From assembly GCA_028290545.1 (NCBI GenBank), contig JAQGJP010000055.1:1-64000 (forward strand): a DNA stretch of 64,000 bases, written 5' to 3'. A program made the position numbers and the translations under genes. Within the stretch, counting starts at the first letter, position 1. The number at the start of each line of letters is the position of its first letter. The stretch is from Rhizobium sp. Lineage in GTDB: Bacteria > Pseudomonadota > Alphaproteobacteria > Rhizobiales > Rhizobiaceae. This document shows positions 51,841-60,880 of the stretch, piece by piece. The notes beneath the pieces were generated by a model. That model was given only the letters and a program-made list of their open reading frames with translations. It was not told where the DNA came from and searched no databases.

Positions 51841-52414
51841 AAAATATTGGCTCCCCCTTCCGAGGGGCAAACGTTGCAATCTCCGTTACAATCCCAACCG
51901 TCTTGGCCTCGCTCGCGTCAAACCATAGGTCGGCCACTTTGTGGGTTTCCCAATGTTTAGTAGCCAATGTTGTTTCAGCCTTCAAAATGGCCTCAGTGCG
52001 GGCATCATCGAGAATGAGGCTGTTTGCCGCTGCCGACATCCGCTCGGATGTCAGGGAGAGCGGGGCAGATTGCGTCCGATGGATCATGAATGCCGAATTC
52101 TCCGCCGCAATTCGGCGCTGAGCCCCGAGATATGCTATGACGCCAGCGGAGCATATCGCCCCCACATTATAGAGGCGAACCTCAATTGGCAGATTGCGGA
52201 AGAAGTTATACAGCGCGATCCCGTCGCTCACCGTACCTCCTGTACTTTGAAATAGGCAGTGAACGAGCGTGTAACCTTGTTGGGTGGCGTTCGAAAACAT
52301 GGTGAAGAAACTGCGGAGCGTGTCTTGTGTGACAACGCCAGCGAATAGAACCCACGTTTCTTTTTGGGCAGGCATAACTCCTGAAAGCAGGCCGCCGGAG
52401 ACAATCTCAGTCAT
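51833..52414 (-). CDS. Passenger gene: ClpP/SppA-superfamily serine protease-like protein
   Basis: 193 residues. The oxyanion-type segment QSTGGTVSDGIALYNFF precedes GAICSAGVIAYLGAQR, whose Ser89 is the likely nucleophile. IHRTQS supplies His112, and an Asp follows in the helix LILDDARTEAI. This is the ClpP-like arrangement, but the protein lacks the canonical ClpP axial N-terminus, and no Clp ATPase gene is nearby. As cargo in an insertion element it is unusual. It lies between the transposase and the helical protein genes, all on the minus strand. Confidence 0.78.
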   Translation of the reverse strand: MTEIVSGGLLSGVMPAQKETWVLFAGVVTQDTLRSFFTMFSNATQQGYTLVHCLFQSTGGTVSDGIALYNFFRNLPIEVRLYNVGAICSAGVIAYLGAQRRIAAENSAFMIHRTQSAPLSLTSERMSAAANSLILDDARTEAILKAETTLATKHWETHKVADLWFDASEAKTVGIVTEIATFAPRKGEPIFFI

Positions 52415-52459
52415 CTATCACCCCTCTTACGAATCAGAAGAAGCTTACGCGCTTTTTGT

Positions 52460-53437
52460 TTAGGCGTTAACGGCTGGACTAAACCGCCGATAGGTCAAGC
52501 GCTTGTCGCGGGCCATACGAAGAATATCTTCGGCGCGTTCTGCATCGGAAACTTTGAGTGCAGCGCGGCGATTATAGCGGAAATCGAACTCGACAAGGTA
52601 ACGGTGAAGATGAGCTTCGCCGCAATGTTGATAGACACCGATCATGCCACGCTTGAAGACTGAGAAAACGTTTTCGATCGTGTTGGTGTGAATGACTTTA
52701 TCGCCGTCATAGCGCACGTATTCGCCGCCAGAATGCTTTGTGGTCTGGTGGTCTGCGTATTCCTTGCCAGTAGCCTTATAGAGACGGCTTTCGTCGGTGT
52801 AGAGGTTGGTTTCCTTCGAGACGTTGGCGTCCAGAACCTCTTTCACGGTTTCCTTGGTGGCGTGGTTTATGTGGAACGTGCGGACTTGGCCGCCACGTTC
52901 AACCAGACCGACGACAACACGCTTGTGAGCGCCGCCAGCCTTGCCGCTTTTGGTGGGCTTGGCAATGCGGCCACGAGAAAGAACTGGAGGTGTTTCGCGC
53001 TTGCCAATGTAGGTTTCGTCTGCCTCGACCGTCTTACCGTCGCCGCCCATCGGGGTAGCGTGGTTTTCCTTCATGGCTTCACGGATGCGATGGGCCATGA
53101 ACCAAGCGGTCTTATAGGTGACGCCAAGCATACGATGTAGCTGGTGGGCGCTCATGCCCTTCTTCGAAGCGGCCATGAGGTGCGCAGCCAGCACCCATTT
53201 GTTCAAGGCAATCTTGGAGCGTTCGAACACGGTGCCGACAGTCACGGTAAACGGGCTGCGGCATTCCTTGCACTTGTAGACGCCGGGGCGAGTGGATTTA
53301 CCCATCAGCTTTGTAATGCGCTCAGGGTCGCAATTGCCGCACGTCGGGCAGACCGGGCCATTGGGCCAATGAATGGCTTCAAGGTGCTCACGGGCTTTGT
53401 CTGCGTCGTTGTAAATCTCGTGGGTCAAATTGAACAT
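52460..53437 (-). CDS. IS1595-family (ISXO2-like) transposase
   Basis: 325 residues. An N-terminal zinc ribbon (CPTCGNC at 30-36, CKEC at 56-59) is followed by a helix-turn-helix region MSAHQLHRMLGVTYKTAWFM. The DDE catalytic domain has Asp in VEADETYIGKRE, Asp in NLYTDESRLYKA and the last acidic residue in HTNTIENVFSVFKRGMIG. The gene is unbroken and starts 41 bp inside the right terminal repeat, so it is potentially active. Confidence 0.95.
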   Translation of the reverse strand: MFNLTHEIYNDADKAREHLEAIHWPNGPVCPTCGNCDPERITKLMGKSTRPGVYKCKECRSPFTVTVGTVFERSKIALNKWVLAAHLMAASKKGMSAHQLHRMLGVTYKTAWFMAHRIREAMKENHATPMGGDGKTVEADETYIGKRETPPVLSRGRIAKPTKSGKAGGAHKRVVVGLVERGGQVRTFHINHATKETVKEVLDANVSKETNLYTDESRLYKATGKEYADHQTTKHSGGEYVRYDGDKVIHTNTIENVFSVFKRGMIGVYQHCGEAHLHRYLVEFDFRYNRRAALKVSDAERAEDILRMARDKRLTYRRFSPAVNA

Positions 53438-53642
53438 GAGCGTATCTCCTTGATTAAATTCCTATCATCAAGGTTCTGGTACGTCAAGTATATAATTAGG
53501 AAAATAATCCTTGACGGCGTGACGGTGCTTTGGTAGGGTTATGCCATGATCCGATAATTGCGAATGACGCAGCGGCGCTGATCCAGCGCATGGCGCTCGC
53601 ACGGGGTCCAGAAAACAGTTTCACCCAACAGGAATATATTCC

Positions 53643-54227
53643 ATGTTCGATCCGATCGATTTCGATCCGGCGACCGCTGGCCTGTGGCCGACGGGCACGG
53701 CCAGGCTGGAAGCCTATGGCACAGGCCGCGAGCCGGATCTCGATGCAAAAGTCCATGCGGTCTGGCTGGAAACCAAGGCGGCGTCCGAGCCCCCGCCGGC
53801 CGAACAGTCGCAGCAACTGCTCAATGAGATGACGGTGGAACTGCGGCAGCAATTCGAGGCATTCCGCAAGATCCGCGTCGATGCCGAGGCCAAGCTGGTG
53901 ACGGGCGACGACGGCGAGGTGAAGCTCGCCAAGGCGGATATCAAATCGGCCAATGACGCACTGTCGCTGATCGTCCGCACCATCGAGAAGATCGACAGCC
54001 TGCAACGGAGCCTTGCCCATGATCGCGAAATCGCCGTCGAACGGGACTTTGACGAGGCGAGCTATGAAGCGTTGCTGGTCGGGATCAATCGCAAGATCGA
54101 GGACCGGGCCAGAGAACTCGCCGAGCAGAGGCTCGGGCTTCAGGGTGCCGCGCCCGGCACAGGCGCAGGGCCGCCCGGACGTCAACCCGCAACCGAAGTC
54201 CCAACGGAAATTGAGAAGGGCGCGTGA
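53643..54227 (+). CDS. GTA/phage small terminase-like protein (g1-like)
   Basis: 194 residues. The sequence has a long alpha-helical middle (MTVELRQQFEAFRKIRVDAE, LIVRTIEKIDSLQRSLAHDR) and sits directly upstream of the large terminase, the position of gene 1 in RcGTA-like clusters of Rhizobiales. It lacks a clear helix-turn-helix, so the small terminase role is by context. The IS1595 element inserted 143 bp upstream of the start, possibly separating it from its promoter. Confidence 0.7.
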   Translation: MFDPIDFDPATAGLWPTGTARLEAYGTGREPDLDAKVHAVWLETKAASEPPPAEQSQQLLNEMTVELRQQFEAFRKIRVDAEAKLVTGDDGEVKLAKADIKSANDALSLIVRTIEKIDSLQRSLAHDREIAVERDFDEASYEALLVGINRKIEDRARELAEQRLGLQGAAPGTGAGPPGRQPATEVPTEIEKGA

Positions 54228-54261
54228 AAAGCTGTCGGGTAAAGTCTTGCAGCAGGCGGAT

Positions 54262-55723
54262 ATGATCAGCGACCAATACGCGGATGCGATGAAGAAGACG
54301 GTCACCGATCCGGTATCCAAGCTCAGCGGCGCCTACGAGATGGCGTGGAATGCGATGTCCCGGTCCGGTCCGGACGAAGCCGCCGGTCCGGTCGATGATG
54401 GTTCATCCAATTCCGGTTTGCCGGACAATCTCCCCCAACGGGGGATTGAGCGGGGACCGGCGTTACCCGGCGACGGCTTGACACGATCGGCATTCCGCCT
54501 GCGCGAATGTGTGCATGATGGTTGGCGTCTCAACCGCCGGCCGGAGCAGCAGCCGCCTGATGGCGACTGGCGGACCTGGCTGATGATGGGCGGGCGCGGC
54601 TCGGGCAAGACCCGGGCCGGCGCCGAATGGGTGCACGATGTCGCATCGAATGCCCGCGAACCGGTGCGGTTCGCGCTGATCGCCGAGACGCTGGCCGACG
54701 CCCGCGAAGTGATGATCGACGGCATTTCCGGCATCTGGCGGATCGCCCGCTTCCGGCGGCCGGACTTCGAGATCACCCGGCGGCGGCTGGTCTGGCCGAA
54801 CGGATCGGTGGCGCAGATCTTTTCGTCGGAGGATCCAGACAGCCTGCGCGGTCCGCAATTCGATTATGCCTGGTGCGACGAACTTGCCAAATGGAAGCAT
54901 GGCCAGGAAACCTGGGATATGCTGCAATTCGGTCTGCGGCTCGGCCGCCATCCGCGCCAGATGGTGACGACGACGCCACGGCCGGTGCCGCTGATCCGGG
55001 CGCTGATCGACGATCCCGGCACGGTGGTGACGCGGATCTCGACCCGCGCCAATGCGCAAAACCTCGCCGCCGGCTTTCTGCAGGCGATCGACAAGCGCTA
55101 TGGCGGCACGCGGCTGGGCCGCCAGGAACTCGACGGCGAGCTGATCGAGGACCGCGAGGACGCACTGTGGAACCGGGCGATGCTCGAACGCCTGCGGCTG
55201 CGCAATCCGGGTCCGCTGGGCCGCATCGTCGTGGCGGTCGACCCGCCCGGCGGCCGAGAAGGCTTCCGGCTCCTGCTGCGGCATTGTCGTGGCGGGGATC
55301 GAGGCAACCGGCCGGGCGGTGGTCCTGGCCGACGTTTCGGTCGCCAATGCCTCGCCGGCCGAATGGGGCAATGCCGTGGTGCGGGCCTTCCGGCGCTTCC
55401 AGGCCGACCGCGTGGTGGCCGAGGTCAACCAGGGCGGCGACATGGTGGCCGCCATCCTGCGGTCGATCGACCAGAACCTGCCGGTGACCAATGTCCGGGC
55501 GACGCGCGGCAAATACCTGCGCGCCGAACCCGTCGCCGCACTCTACGAGCAGGGCCGCGTGGCGCATGCCGCCGCATTCGCAGCGCTCGAGGACCAGATG
55601 TGTGATTTCGGCCCGGATGGCTTGTCGGGTGGCGGCTCTCCCGACCGGCTCGACGCGCTGGTCTGGGCGCTGACGGCGCTGATGCTGAGCGGGGCCGGGG
55701 AGCCGAGAGTGCGGGGCGTGTGA
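54262..55723 (+). pseudogene. Large terminase (GTA g2-like), frameshifted
   Basis: The ATPase part is clear: WLMMGGRGSGKTRAGAEWV (Walker A), then FRRPDFEITRRRLVWPNG and YAWCDELAKWKHGQETW (Walker B). The nuclease part begins RIVVAVDPP near 55240 in frame 1, but continues only in another frame as AGIEATGRAVVLADVSVANA through DALVWALTALMLSGAGE, ending at 55723. Removing one G near 55246-55252 restores VDPPAAEKASGSCCGIVVAG. The gene is broken unless this is a sequencing error. Its N-terminal 75 residues are also unusual for the family. Confidence 0.85.
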
Positions 55724-55934
55724 CCCGCATCCGCGTGATCATGCTTGAAGTTGAACTCGTAGGTAGAAAAATATATTGTAATTAAGAGTAGAATTGTTAC
55801 TATCACGGTGCCCGGCATGGGTGATGCCGGGCCTATTCGCAAACAAGAACTCGATATATCCGCAAACGTCGCCTTTACGATCGCGACGGCCGGATTCGCG
55901 CGCGCGGAACTCTTATCGGGAGAGGGAGTGTGAT

Positions 55935-56555
55935 ATGCCGATCAATCGAAAGTTTCTCTTTAACGAAATTCGCGAAAAGCTTTTTCCGAGCGGACTGCAG
56001 CAGCATCAGGTGGACGGTATCGATGCCATTCTCAACGAATGGGAGAGCAAGTCCGCGGCCAAGGACGACCGATGGTTGGCCTATATGCTCGCCACCGCCT
56101 ATCATGAAAGCGCCCGGACGATGCAGCCGGTGCGCGAAACGCTGGCAAACACCAATGACCAGGCGATCGCCCGCCTCGACAATGCCTGGAACAAGGGCAA
56201 GCTGTCCTGGGTCTCGAAGCCCTACTGGCGCAAGGACGCCAATGGCGATGCATGGTTCGGCCGCGGCCTCGTGCAGATCACGCACAAGGCCAATTACACA
56301 AAGCTCGCCACCGCGACCGGGCATAAAGGCCTGGCCACGGATCCGGACGAGGCGCTGAAGATGGATGTCGCGCTCGATATCATGTTTGCCGGCATGGAGC
56401 AGGGGCTTTTCGCCGGCAAGAAGCTGTCCGACTATTTCAACGGGGCCGTTGAGGACTGGGTGAACGCGCGCCGGATCATCAACGGTCTTGACCGGGCTGA
56501 CGATGTCGCCAGTTATGGCCGATCCTTCTACGCGGCGATCAGCTACACGACGTGA
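55935..56555 (+). CDS. GH19-type chitinase/endolysin
   Basis: 206 residues from ATG 55935, with GGGAGAGGGAG upstream. The GH19 lysozyme-like fold is seen in LAYMLATAYHESARTMQPVRE (two parts; the Glu of HES is probably catalytic), YWRKDANGDAWFGRGLVQIT, and MFAGMEQGLFAGKKLSDYF near the end. No signal peptide. Lytic enzymes like this degrade peptidoglycan in phage or GTA release. It lies between terminase and portal genes but is not a usual part of that order. Confidence 0.85.
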   Translation: MPINRKFLFNEIREKLFPSGLQQHQVDGIDAILNEWESKSAAKDDRWLAYMLATAYHESARTMQPVRETLANTNDQAIARLDNAWNKGKLSWVSKPYWRKDANGDAWFGRGLVQITHKANYTKLATATGHKGLATDPDEALKMDVALDIMFAGMEQGLFAGKKLSDYFNGAVEDWVNARRIINGLDRADDVASYGRSFYAAISYTT

Positions 56556-56591
56556 TGACGGCCAGCGGGGCGCGCCCCTGCGCCGAAGGGT

Positions 56592-56760
56592 AATACCAAG
56601 TCTCGACGATGACAACCTATCGCGCCGAAGCGATCCTGGCTTTCCGGCGCGGAGAAAACCGCAGATGGAGTTGCTCCTCCATCGAGGATTTTCGACAAGG
56701 CCGGAAGCCAAAAGCGCCCGGTCCCACGCAATAGGTCGTCATCGTCGAGATTTGGTATAA
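56592..56760. repeat. Dispersed palindromic element, full copy 4
   Basis: The ends are inverted: AATACCAAGTCTCGACGATGAC at 56592 (given to its 22nd base in two parts: AATACCAAGT, CTCGACGATGAC) against GTCATCGTCGAGATTTGGTAT at the right (GTCATCGTCG, AGATTTGGTAT). The right half equals the start and end of the element at 1-155. A central hairpin GATGGAG-TTG-CTCCATC-like is present. No gene. Confidence 0.85.
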
Positions 56761-56834
56761 CACCGTGGATCATTGATTGCAGGTGCCGCGGCATGCTAGT
56801 CGCGGGCGGAAAATCATTCGCCCGAGGTACAGTC

Positions 56835-57161
56835 GTGATCCGCCATATCGTGTTTTTCTCCGCCCGTGATCCCGAGGATATCGAGACGGTGCGCGCCGGA
56901 TTGTCGCTGCTGACCGAAATTCCGCATGCGCTGCACCTGGAGATCGGCAGCAATCTCAAGACCGACCAGCTGGGCAGCGATGTCGATCTGATCGTCTATG
57001 GCGAGTTCGAGGACGCTGCGGCGCTGGCCGCCTACAAGGCCCATCCGCTCTACCAGCGCTCGATCGACATCGTCCGGCCGCTGAGGGAAATCCGCATGGC
57101 CGCGGACTACGAGGTCTCCGATGCCGCGAATGCACCGGTGAAAGCCCGTCCGGGCGCCTGA
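56835..57161 (+). CDS. Dabb-family (stress-responsive alpha/beta barrel) protein
   Basis: 108 residues from GTG 56835; the frame is open to 56793. Dabb start MIRHIVFFSARDPEDI, then EIPHALHLEIGSNLK and VYGEFEDAAALAAYKAHPLY with the usual ferredoxin-like dimer fold. Such small proteins are often stress-linked or tied to quinone cyclases; function here is unknown. It is unrelated to GTA and is one of the genes interrupting that cluster. Confidence 0.85.
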   Translation: MIRHIVFFSARDPEDIETVRAGLSLLTEIPHALHLEIGSNLKTDQLGSDVDLIVYGEFEDAAALAAYKAHPLYQRSIDIVRPLREIRMAADYEVSDAANAPVKARPGA

Positions 57162-57203
57162 GGCAACAGCCCATGGCGCTGCGGCGCCGGCCGACCCGAA
57201 GAG

Positions 57204-57470
57204 TCAGGGTCGGAAATAGCTGATCGTGTGCTGAATGGCGGCACTCCTGCCGCCAAGATCGAGCACCGTATTCCAGTTGCCATCGCCCGGCACCGCCACC
57301 TTTGCCGGGAAGTGGGTAAAATGACCGCCGAAGAAGGTGAACTTCTGTCGCTTGCGATAGGAAACAAAATTCTCGTCGTCCATCACAAACACATTGCACT
57401 GGTGCGAGCATTGAACAATGACCACATCGCCCTTCGCCAAGCGTTGGCGCGCGTGAATGAACTCTGCCAT
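57204..57470 (-). CDS. DUF1883 protein
   Basis: 88 residues from ATG 57470 with AAGGAGG upstream. The pattern GDVVIVQCSHQCNVFVMDDE, FVSYRKRQKFTFFGGHFTHFP and VLDLGGRSA matches DUF1883 along its full length. This domain is sometimes fused to TIR-type or other signalling modules, but here it is alone. Function unknown. It is on the opposite strand to the GTA genes. Confidence 0.85.
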   Translation of the reverse strand: MAEFIHARQRLAKGDVVIVQCSHQCNVFVMDDENFVSYRKRQKFTFFGGHFTHFPAKVAVPGDGNWNTVLDLGGRSAAIQHTISYFRP

Positions 57471-57602
57471 CGATCCCCTCCTTTGCCGGCACAAGTGTAG
57501 CCTGTGGCAAATCTTGAATAAAGCCTCGATATAGATCGATTGTTACCTTGGGGATAACGCCTTCCCGTGGAGCCATTCGGGCGCCGCAGTATAAGGATGA
57601 TA

Positions 57603-58772
57603 ATGATGAAATTTCCATTCCGGCTGCCGTGGCGAGACGCTGCGGCGGAAGAAAAAGCCATGCCCGAGCGCAAGGCTTTCACGAGCAGCCTTGTCGCCTT
57701 CTCCGGCGAGGGCAGGAGTGAATGGCGCGAGAAGGGCTATGCGGCACTGGCCCGCGAGGGATTCATGAAGAACCCCGTCGCGCATCGCTCCATCCGGCTG
57801 ATCGCCGAGGCGGCGGCCTCGGTGCCGTGGCTGCTGATGATCGACGGGCGGGAAGAGGCCGATCACGCGGCACTTGGCTTGCTGGCGGCGCCGAATGGAC
57901 GGCAGAGCGGCGCAGAATTCTTCGAAGCGCTCTACGGCCAGATGCTGATCTCGGGCAATGGGTTCATCCTGCCGGTCAAGGCCGGTACGCGGCTTGCGGA
58001 ATTGCACCTGCTCCGGCCCGACAGGATCAGCATCATCGAAGGGGCTGACGGCTGGCCGGAGGTCTATGAATACCGTGCCGGCGGTCGCATCAGGCGCTAT
58101 CCGGCGCTGGGCGAGGCGGCGCTGCTGCACCTGAAGCTCTTCCACCCGCTCGACGATCACGGCGGCTTCGGACCGCTTTCGGCGGCGCTGACCGCGCTCG
58201 ACCTCTCCAACCGCGCGACCGAGTGGAACAAGGCGCTGATCGACAATTCGGCCCGGCCATCCGGGGCGCTGGTCTACCAGCCGAAGGAGGGCGGCAACCT
58301 GACGCCGGATCAGTATGAACGGCTGAAGGCGGAACTGGCCGAGGGCTATTCCGGACCCGCCAAGGCCGGCCGGCCGATGCTGCTGGAAGGCGGGCTGGAC
58401 TGGAAGGCGATGGCGCTGTCGCCGAAGGAGATGGATTTCTTCGAGGCCAAGAACGGCGCGGCGCGCGACATCGCGCTGGCCCTCGGCGTGCCGCCGCTGC
58501 TGATCGGTCTGCCGGGCGATAACACATATGCCAACTATGCCGAGGCCAATCGCGCCTTCTGGCGGCTGACCGTGTTGCCGCTGATCTCCCGGACGGCGGC
58601 GTCGCTGTCGAGCTGGCTGTCGGGGATCCATGGCGAGAGGCTGGTGCTCAGCCACGATCTCGACCAGGTGCCGGGATTGTCGCTGGAGCGCGATGCGCTC
58701 TGGGCGCGGATCGGCACAGCGGCCTTTCTGCGTGACGAGGAGAAGCGGGAAGCTGTGGGCTATGGTCCCTGA
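57603..58772 (+). CDS. HK97-type phage/GTA portal protein
   Basis: 389 residues from ATG 57603 (57606 also possible). The family pattern is clear: FMKNPVAHRSIRLIAEAAAS, FFEALYGQMLISGNGFILPV, LRPDRISII, DNSARPSGALVY and ALGVPPLLIGLPGDNTYANY. It forms the ring through which DNA enters the head. It is g3 in RcGTA-like order. The frame is unbroken. Confidence 0.93.
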   Translation: MMKFPFRLPWRDAAAEEKAMPERKAFTSSLVAFSGEGRSEWREKGYAALAREGFMKNPVAHRSIRLIAEAAASVPWLLMIDGREEADHAALGLLAAPNGRQSGAEFFEALYGQMLISGNGFILPVKAGTRLAELHLLRPDRISIIEGADGWPEVYEYRAGGRIRRYPALGEAALLHLKLFHPLDDHGGFGPLSAALTALDLSNRATEWNKALIDNSARPSGALVYQPKEGGNLTPDQYERLKAELAEGYSGPAKAGRPMLLEGGLDWKAMALSPKEMDFFEAKNGAARDIALALGVPPLLIGLPGDNTYANYAEANRAFWRLTVLPLISRTAASLSSWLSGIHGERLVLSHDLDQVPGLSLERDALWARIGTAAFLRDEEKREAVGYGP

Positions 58773-58778
58773 AAACGC

Positions 58779-58854
58779 GATGAGGGGCGATGGATTCAAC
58801 CATGAGGGCCCCTCATCCGGCGTTGGACGCCATCTTCTCCCCGCAGGGGAGAAA
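58779..58854. repeat. Two-hairpin intergenic repeat
   Basis: GATGAGGGGC (58779-58788) pairs with GCCCCTCATC (58808-58817), and TTCTCCCC-GCA-GGGGAGAA lies at 58835-58853. This is a common rhizobial intergenic form and may end the portal transcript. Confidence 0.7.
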
Positions 58855-58940
58855 GTAAACACGCACGACAACGTTCAGGTGCCGGCGTGATTTGGAGGCT
58901 AACACAAAATTGCGTTTTGGCAAATAAATTTTAGGCGAGG

Positions 58941-59921
58941 CTACATGACCGTTTTCTTGAACTTGCCCATCAGGTAGGGCCCCGACAGCACCGGCGCGTA
59001 TGCCGACGCTTCGCCCTCGGCCAAGCATGATGGCAGCGTCTCGATCGAGGCGAACCAGTCCGGCTGGTGGAAGAAGGCCAGCGACTGTCGGCGATCGAGG
59101 CCGCCGTCTTCCGGCGCGACATTGACGACCCGATGCAGGGTCGAGACCCAGCGGTCATTGGTCCAGCGGGCCATGAGATCGCCGATATTGATGACGAAGG
59201 CGCCATCGACCGGCGGCACTTCCCGCCAGGCACCTTCCGGCGTCATGATTTCGAGGCCCTTGGAACCCGGCTGCGGCAACAGGATCGTCAGGCTGCCATA
59301 GTCGGTATGGGCGCCGGCGCGCAACTGGCCTTCGGGCGGCGGGGCATCGAGCGCGGGGTAGTTGAGTGCCCGGAGCGCCGAGATCGGCTGGCCGATGAAG
59401 GACTGGAAATAGTCCTCCGGCAGTTCGAGCGCCACCGCAAACACGCCCATGATGCGGGCGGCGAGATCAGTGACGGCGGTGTAATAGGCCTCCCAGGCCG
59501 GGCGGAATCCCGATGGCTGATCCGGCCAGATGGTGGCGGCGTAGCAAAAAGCCAGCGCTTCCGTGTCCGACAACCCGGCCGGCACGGCAAGCGGGCCGCC
59601 GTTGAAGCTCTCCTTGAGATCGGGCGGGGAATCGACGCCCTTCGACCGGGCCAGAGCTTCGGCGCCCGGTCCGAGATAGCCGTAGGGATAGCCGGGATAG
59701 GGCGCACGCGACCTGTCCTTGTCGGCATGGGGAAGATCGAAGAAGGCATGCGCCTCGGACCAGACAGGGTCGATCACTTCGTCCGGTATGCCGTGGTTCC
59801 TGACCGCGAGAAAACCGGACGTGCGGCAGATGAGGTCCACCTCCCGCCCCATCTGCCGCTTTTTCTCGCCATCTGCCTGTTCGAAGGCTGCGAGATCGAT
59901 GACTGGAAAAAATGCGGACAT
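58941..59921 (-). CDS. 2-oxoglutarate/Fe(II) dioxygenase, isopenicillin N synthase-like
   Basis: 326 residues. An N-terminal DIOX_N type block (FPVIDLAAFEQADGEKKRQM, TSGFLAVRNHGIPDEVID) precedes the double-stranded beta-helix. The iron ligands are His and Asp in AHTDYGSLTILL and a later His in VSTLHRVVNVAPE; Arg in RQSLAFFHQPD binds 2-oxoglutarate. All ligands are present, so it is likely active in oxidising a small substrate. On the opposite strand, it interrupts the GTA cluster. Confidence 0.92.
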   Translation of the reverse strand: MSAFFPVIDLAAFEQADGEKKRQMGREVDLICRTSGFLAVRNHGIPDEVIDPVWSEAHAFFDLPHADKDRSRAPYPGYPYGYLGPGAEALARSKGVDSPPDLKESFNGGPLAVPAGLSDTEALAFCYAATIWPDQPSGFRPAWEAYYTAVTDLAARIMGVFAVALELPEDYFQSFIGQPISALRALNYPALDAPPPEGQLRAGAHTDYGSLTILLPQPGSKGLEIMTPEGAWREVPPVDGAFVINIGDLMARWTNDRWVSTLHRVVNVAPEDGGLDRRQSLAFFHQPDWFASIETLPSCLAEGEASAYAPVLSGPYLMGKFKKTVM

Positions 59922-60276
59922 GGGTTACTCCGGACGGCGCAATGAGCCGCGAATGTGCAAAGTTTCCAATGGCTTGTCCAGCCGCAATGAATCATGTTCC
60001 GAGCGATTCGGCGCGGGGCGATGATCCGTCGCTTTTAAAGTCAGGTTTTTTCGAGCGATATCAATGGAATGTCGGGAAGGCGCGACTCTGAATCGGATTG
60101 TCAGGATTCAACTTGTGAAGCACCTGACTCAACTTTCGAAGATCTGCGTGCAAGGCACCAGGGCGGTTCAGAAATCCGGCTTGCCTGGGATGTGGTGACA
60201 GCCGCAACTTTTCGGTTGCATTCGCCGCTCGCCGCCGGTTCTCAACGAATTCACTATAGTAGCAAGGTCTTAACAA
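59922..60276. other. Intergenic, nothing supported
   Basis: 355 bp between the dioxygenase start and the DUF6107 gene. Short frames have no family or ribosome site. It presumably contains the dioxygenase promoter. Confidence 0.4.
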
Positions 60277-60603
60277 ATGACTGACATCGGCAACACCTCC
60301 GGTTTCTGGATAGAGAGGACGATCGGCGCTTCGGCAGGTGCGGCGATCTCGCTGGTCTACATGCTGCCGAATGGCAAGCGCGAGGCGATCAGCCGATTCA
60401 TCACCGGCGTGATCTCCGGGCTGATCTTCGGCGGCCCTACTGGGGCATGGCTCGCGGCCCGACTGGGGATTGCCGGATATCTGTCCGCCTCCGAGACCAT
60501 GCTTTCGGGGGCGGCAGCGATCAGCCTGTGCTCCTGGTGGGGGCTGGGACTGCTGGAGAGGATGGCGAAACGATGGGGGCGGGAGAAGGAAACTCCGGGC
60601 TAA
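60277..60603 (+). CDS. DUF6107 small membrane protein of the GTA cluster
   Basis: 108 residues. The sequence GFWIERTIGASAGAAISLVY, ISRFITGVISGLIFGGPTGA and AAISLCSWWGLGLLERM shows three hydrophobic segments. It matches the small protein usually located between portal and prohead protease genes in Rhizobiales GTA-like clusters. Function unknown. Its 3' end overlaps the convergent YafQ-like pseudogene by a few bases. Confidence 0.8.
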   Translation: MTDIGNTSGFWIERTIGASAGAAISLVYMLPNGKREAISRFITGVISGLIFGGPTGAWLAARLGIAGYLSASETMLSGAAAISLCSWWGLGLLERMAKRWGREKETPG

Positions 60604-60880
60604 AGACCAAGCTCCGAATGCGAGCCGAGACGCACCAATTGCAGGATGTCCGGATCAGGCTTGCGATAGACAGAAACCAGATCCGGCCGAAGGTGGCAAT
60701 CCCGGTGATTCTTCCATTCGCCGGTCAGCGCATGGTCGCGGAACTTGACGTGGGTGCGACGTCTTGTGCCAAGGCAAGGAGCAGCGCCGGTAATTCCAAT
60801 TGAAGTATCGTCTGATGGCGGCCTCCAAGTTCCCGCTTGAAATCGCGCTTGAACTGGCTGGTTCGTTCAATCGTCCGCAT
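60600..60880 (-). pseudogene. YafQ-type toxin, frameshifted
   Basis: Read from ATG 60880: MRTIERTSQFKRDFKREL, then after a stop-bound frame, FRDHALTGEWKNHRDCHLRP and VYRKPDPDILQLVRLGSHSE in another frame, ending at a TAG at 60600. Both halves are typical YafQ. The total length of 281 nt is one base short of 94 codons, so a one-base loss near 60745-60760 explains the break. The C-terminal half with catalytic residues (His, Asp) is not translated in frame. Confidence 0.8.

Larger units (their letters stand above)
51036..53500. mobile_element. IS1595-family transposon with passenger genes (2,465 bp)
   Basis: Perfect 23-bp terminal inverted repeats occupy 51036-51058 (CCTAATTATATACTTGACG...) and 53478-53500 (...CAAGTATATAATTAGG). 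They are flanked by the 8-bp target duplication AAAATAAT at 51028-51035 and 53501-53508, the length typical of the family. Inside are the transposase, a ClpP-like protease, an unrecognised helical protein, a 44-residue protein and a possible 69-residue protein. The intact ends and exact duplication suggest a recent insertion. Its base composition is more AT-rich than the flanks. Confidence 0.93.
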
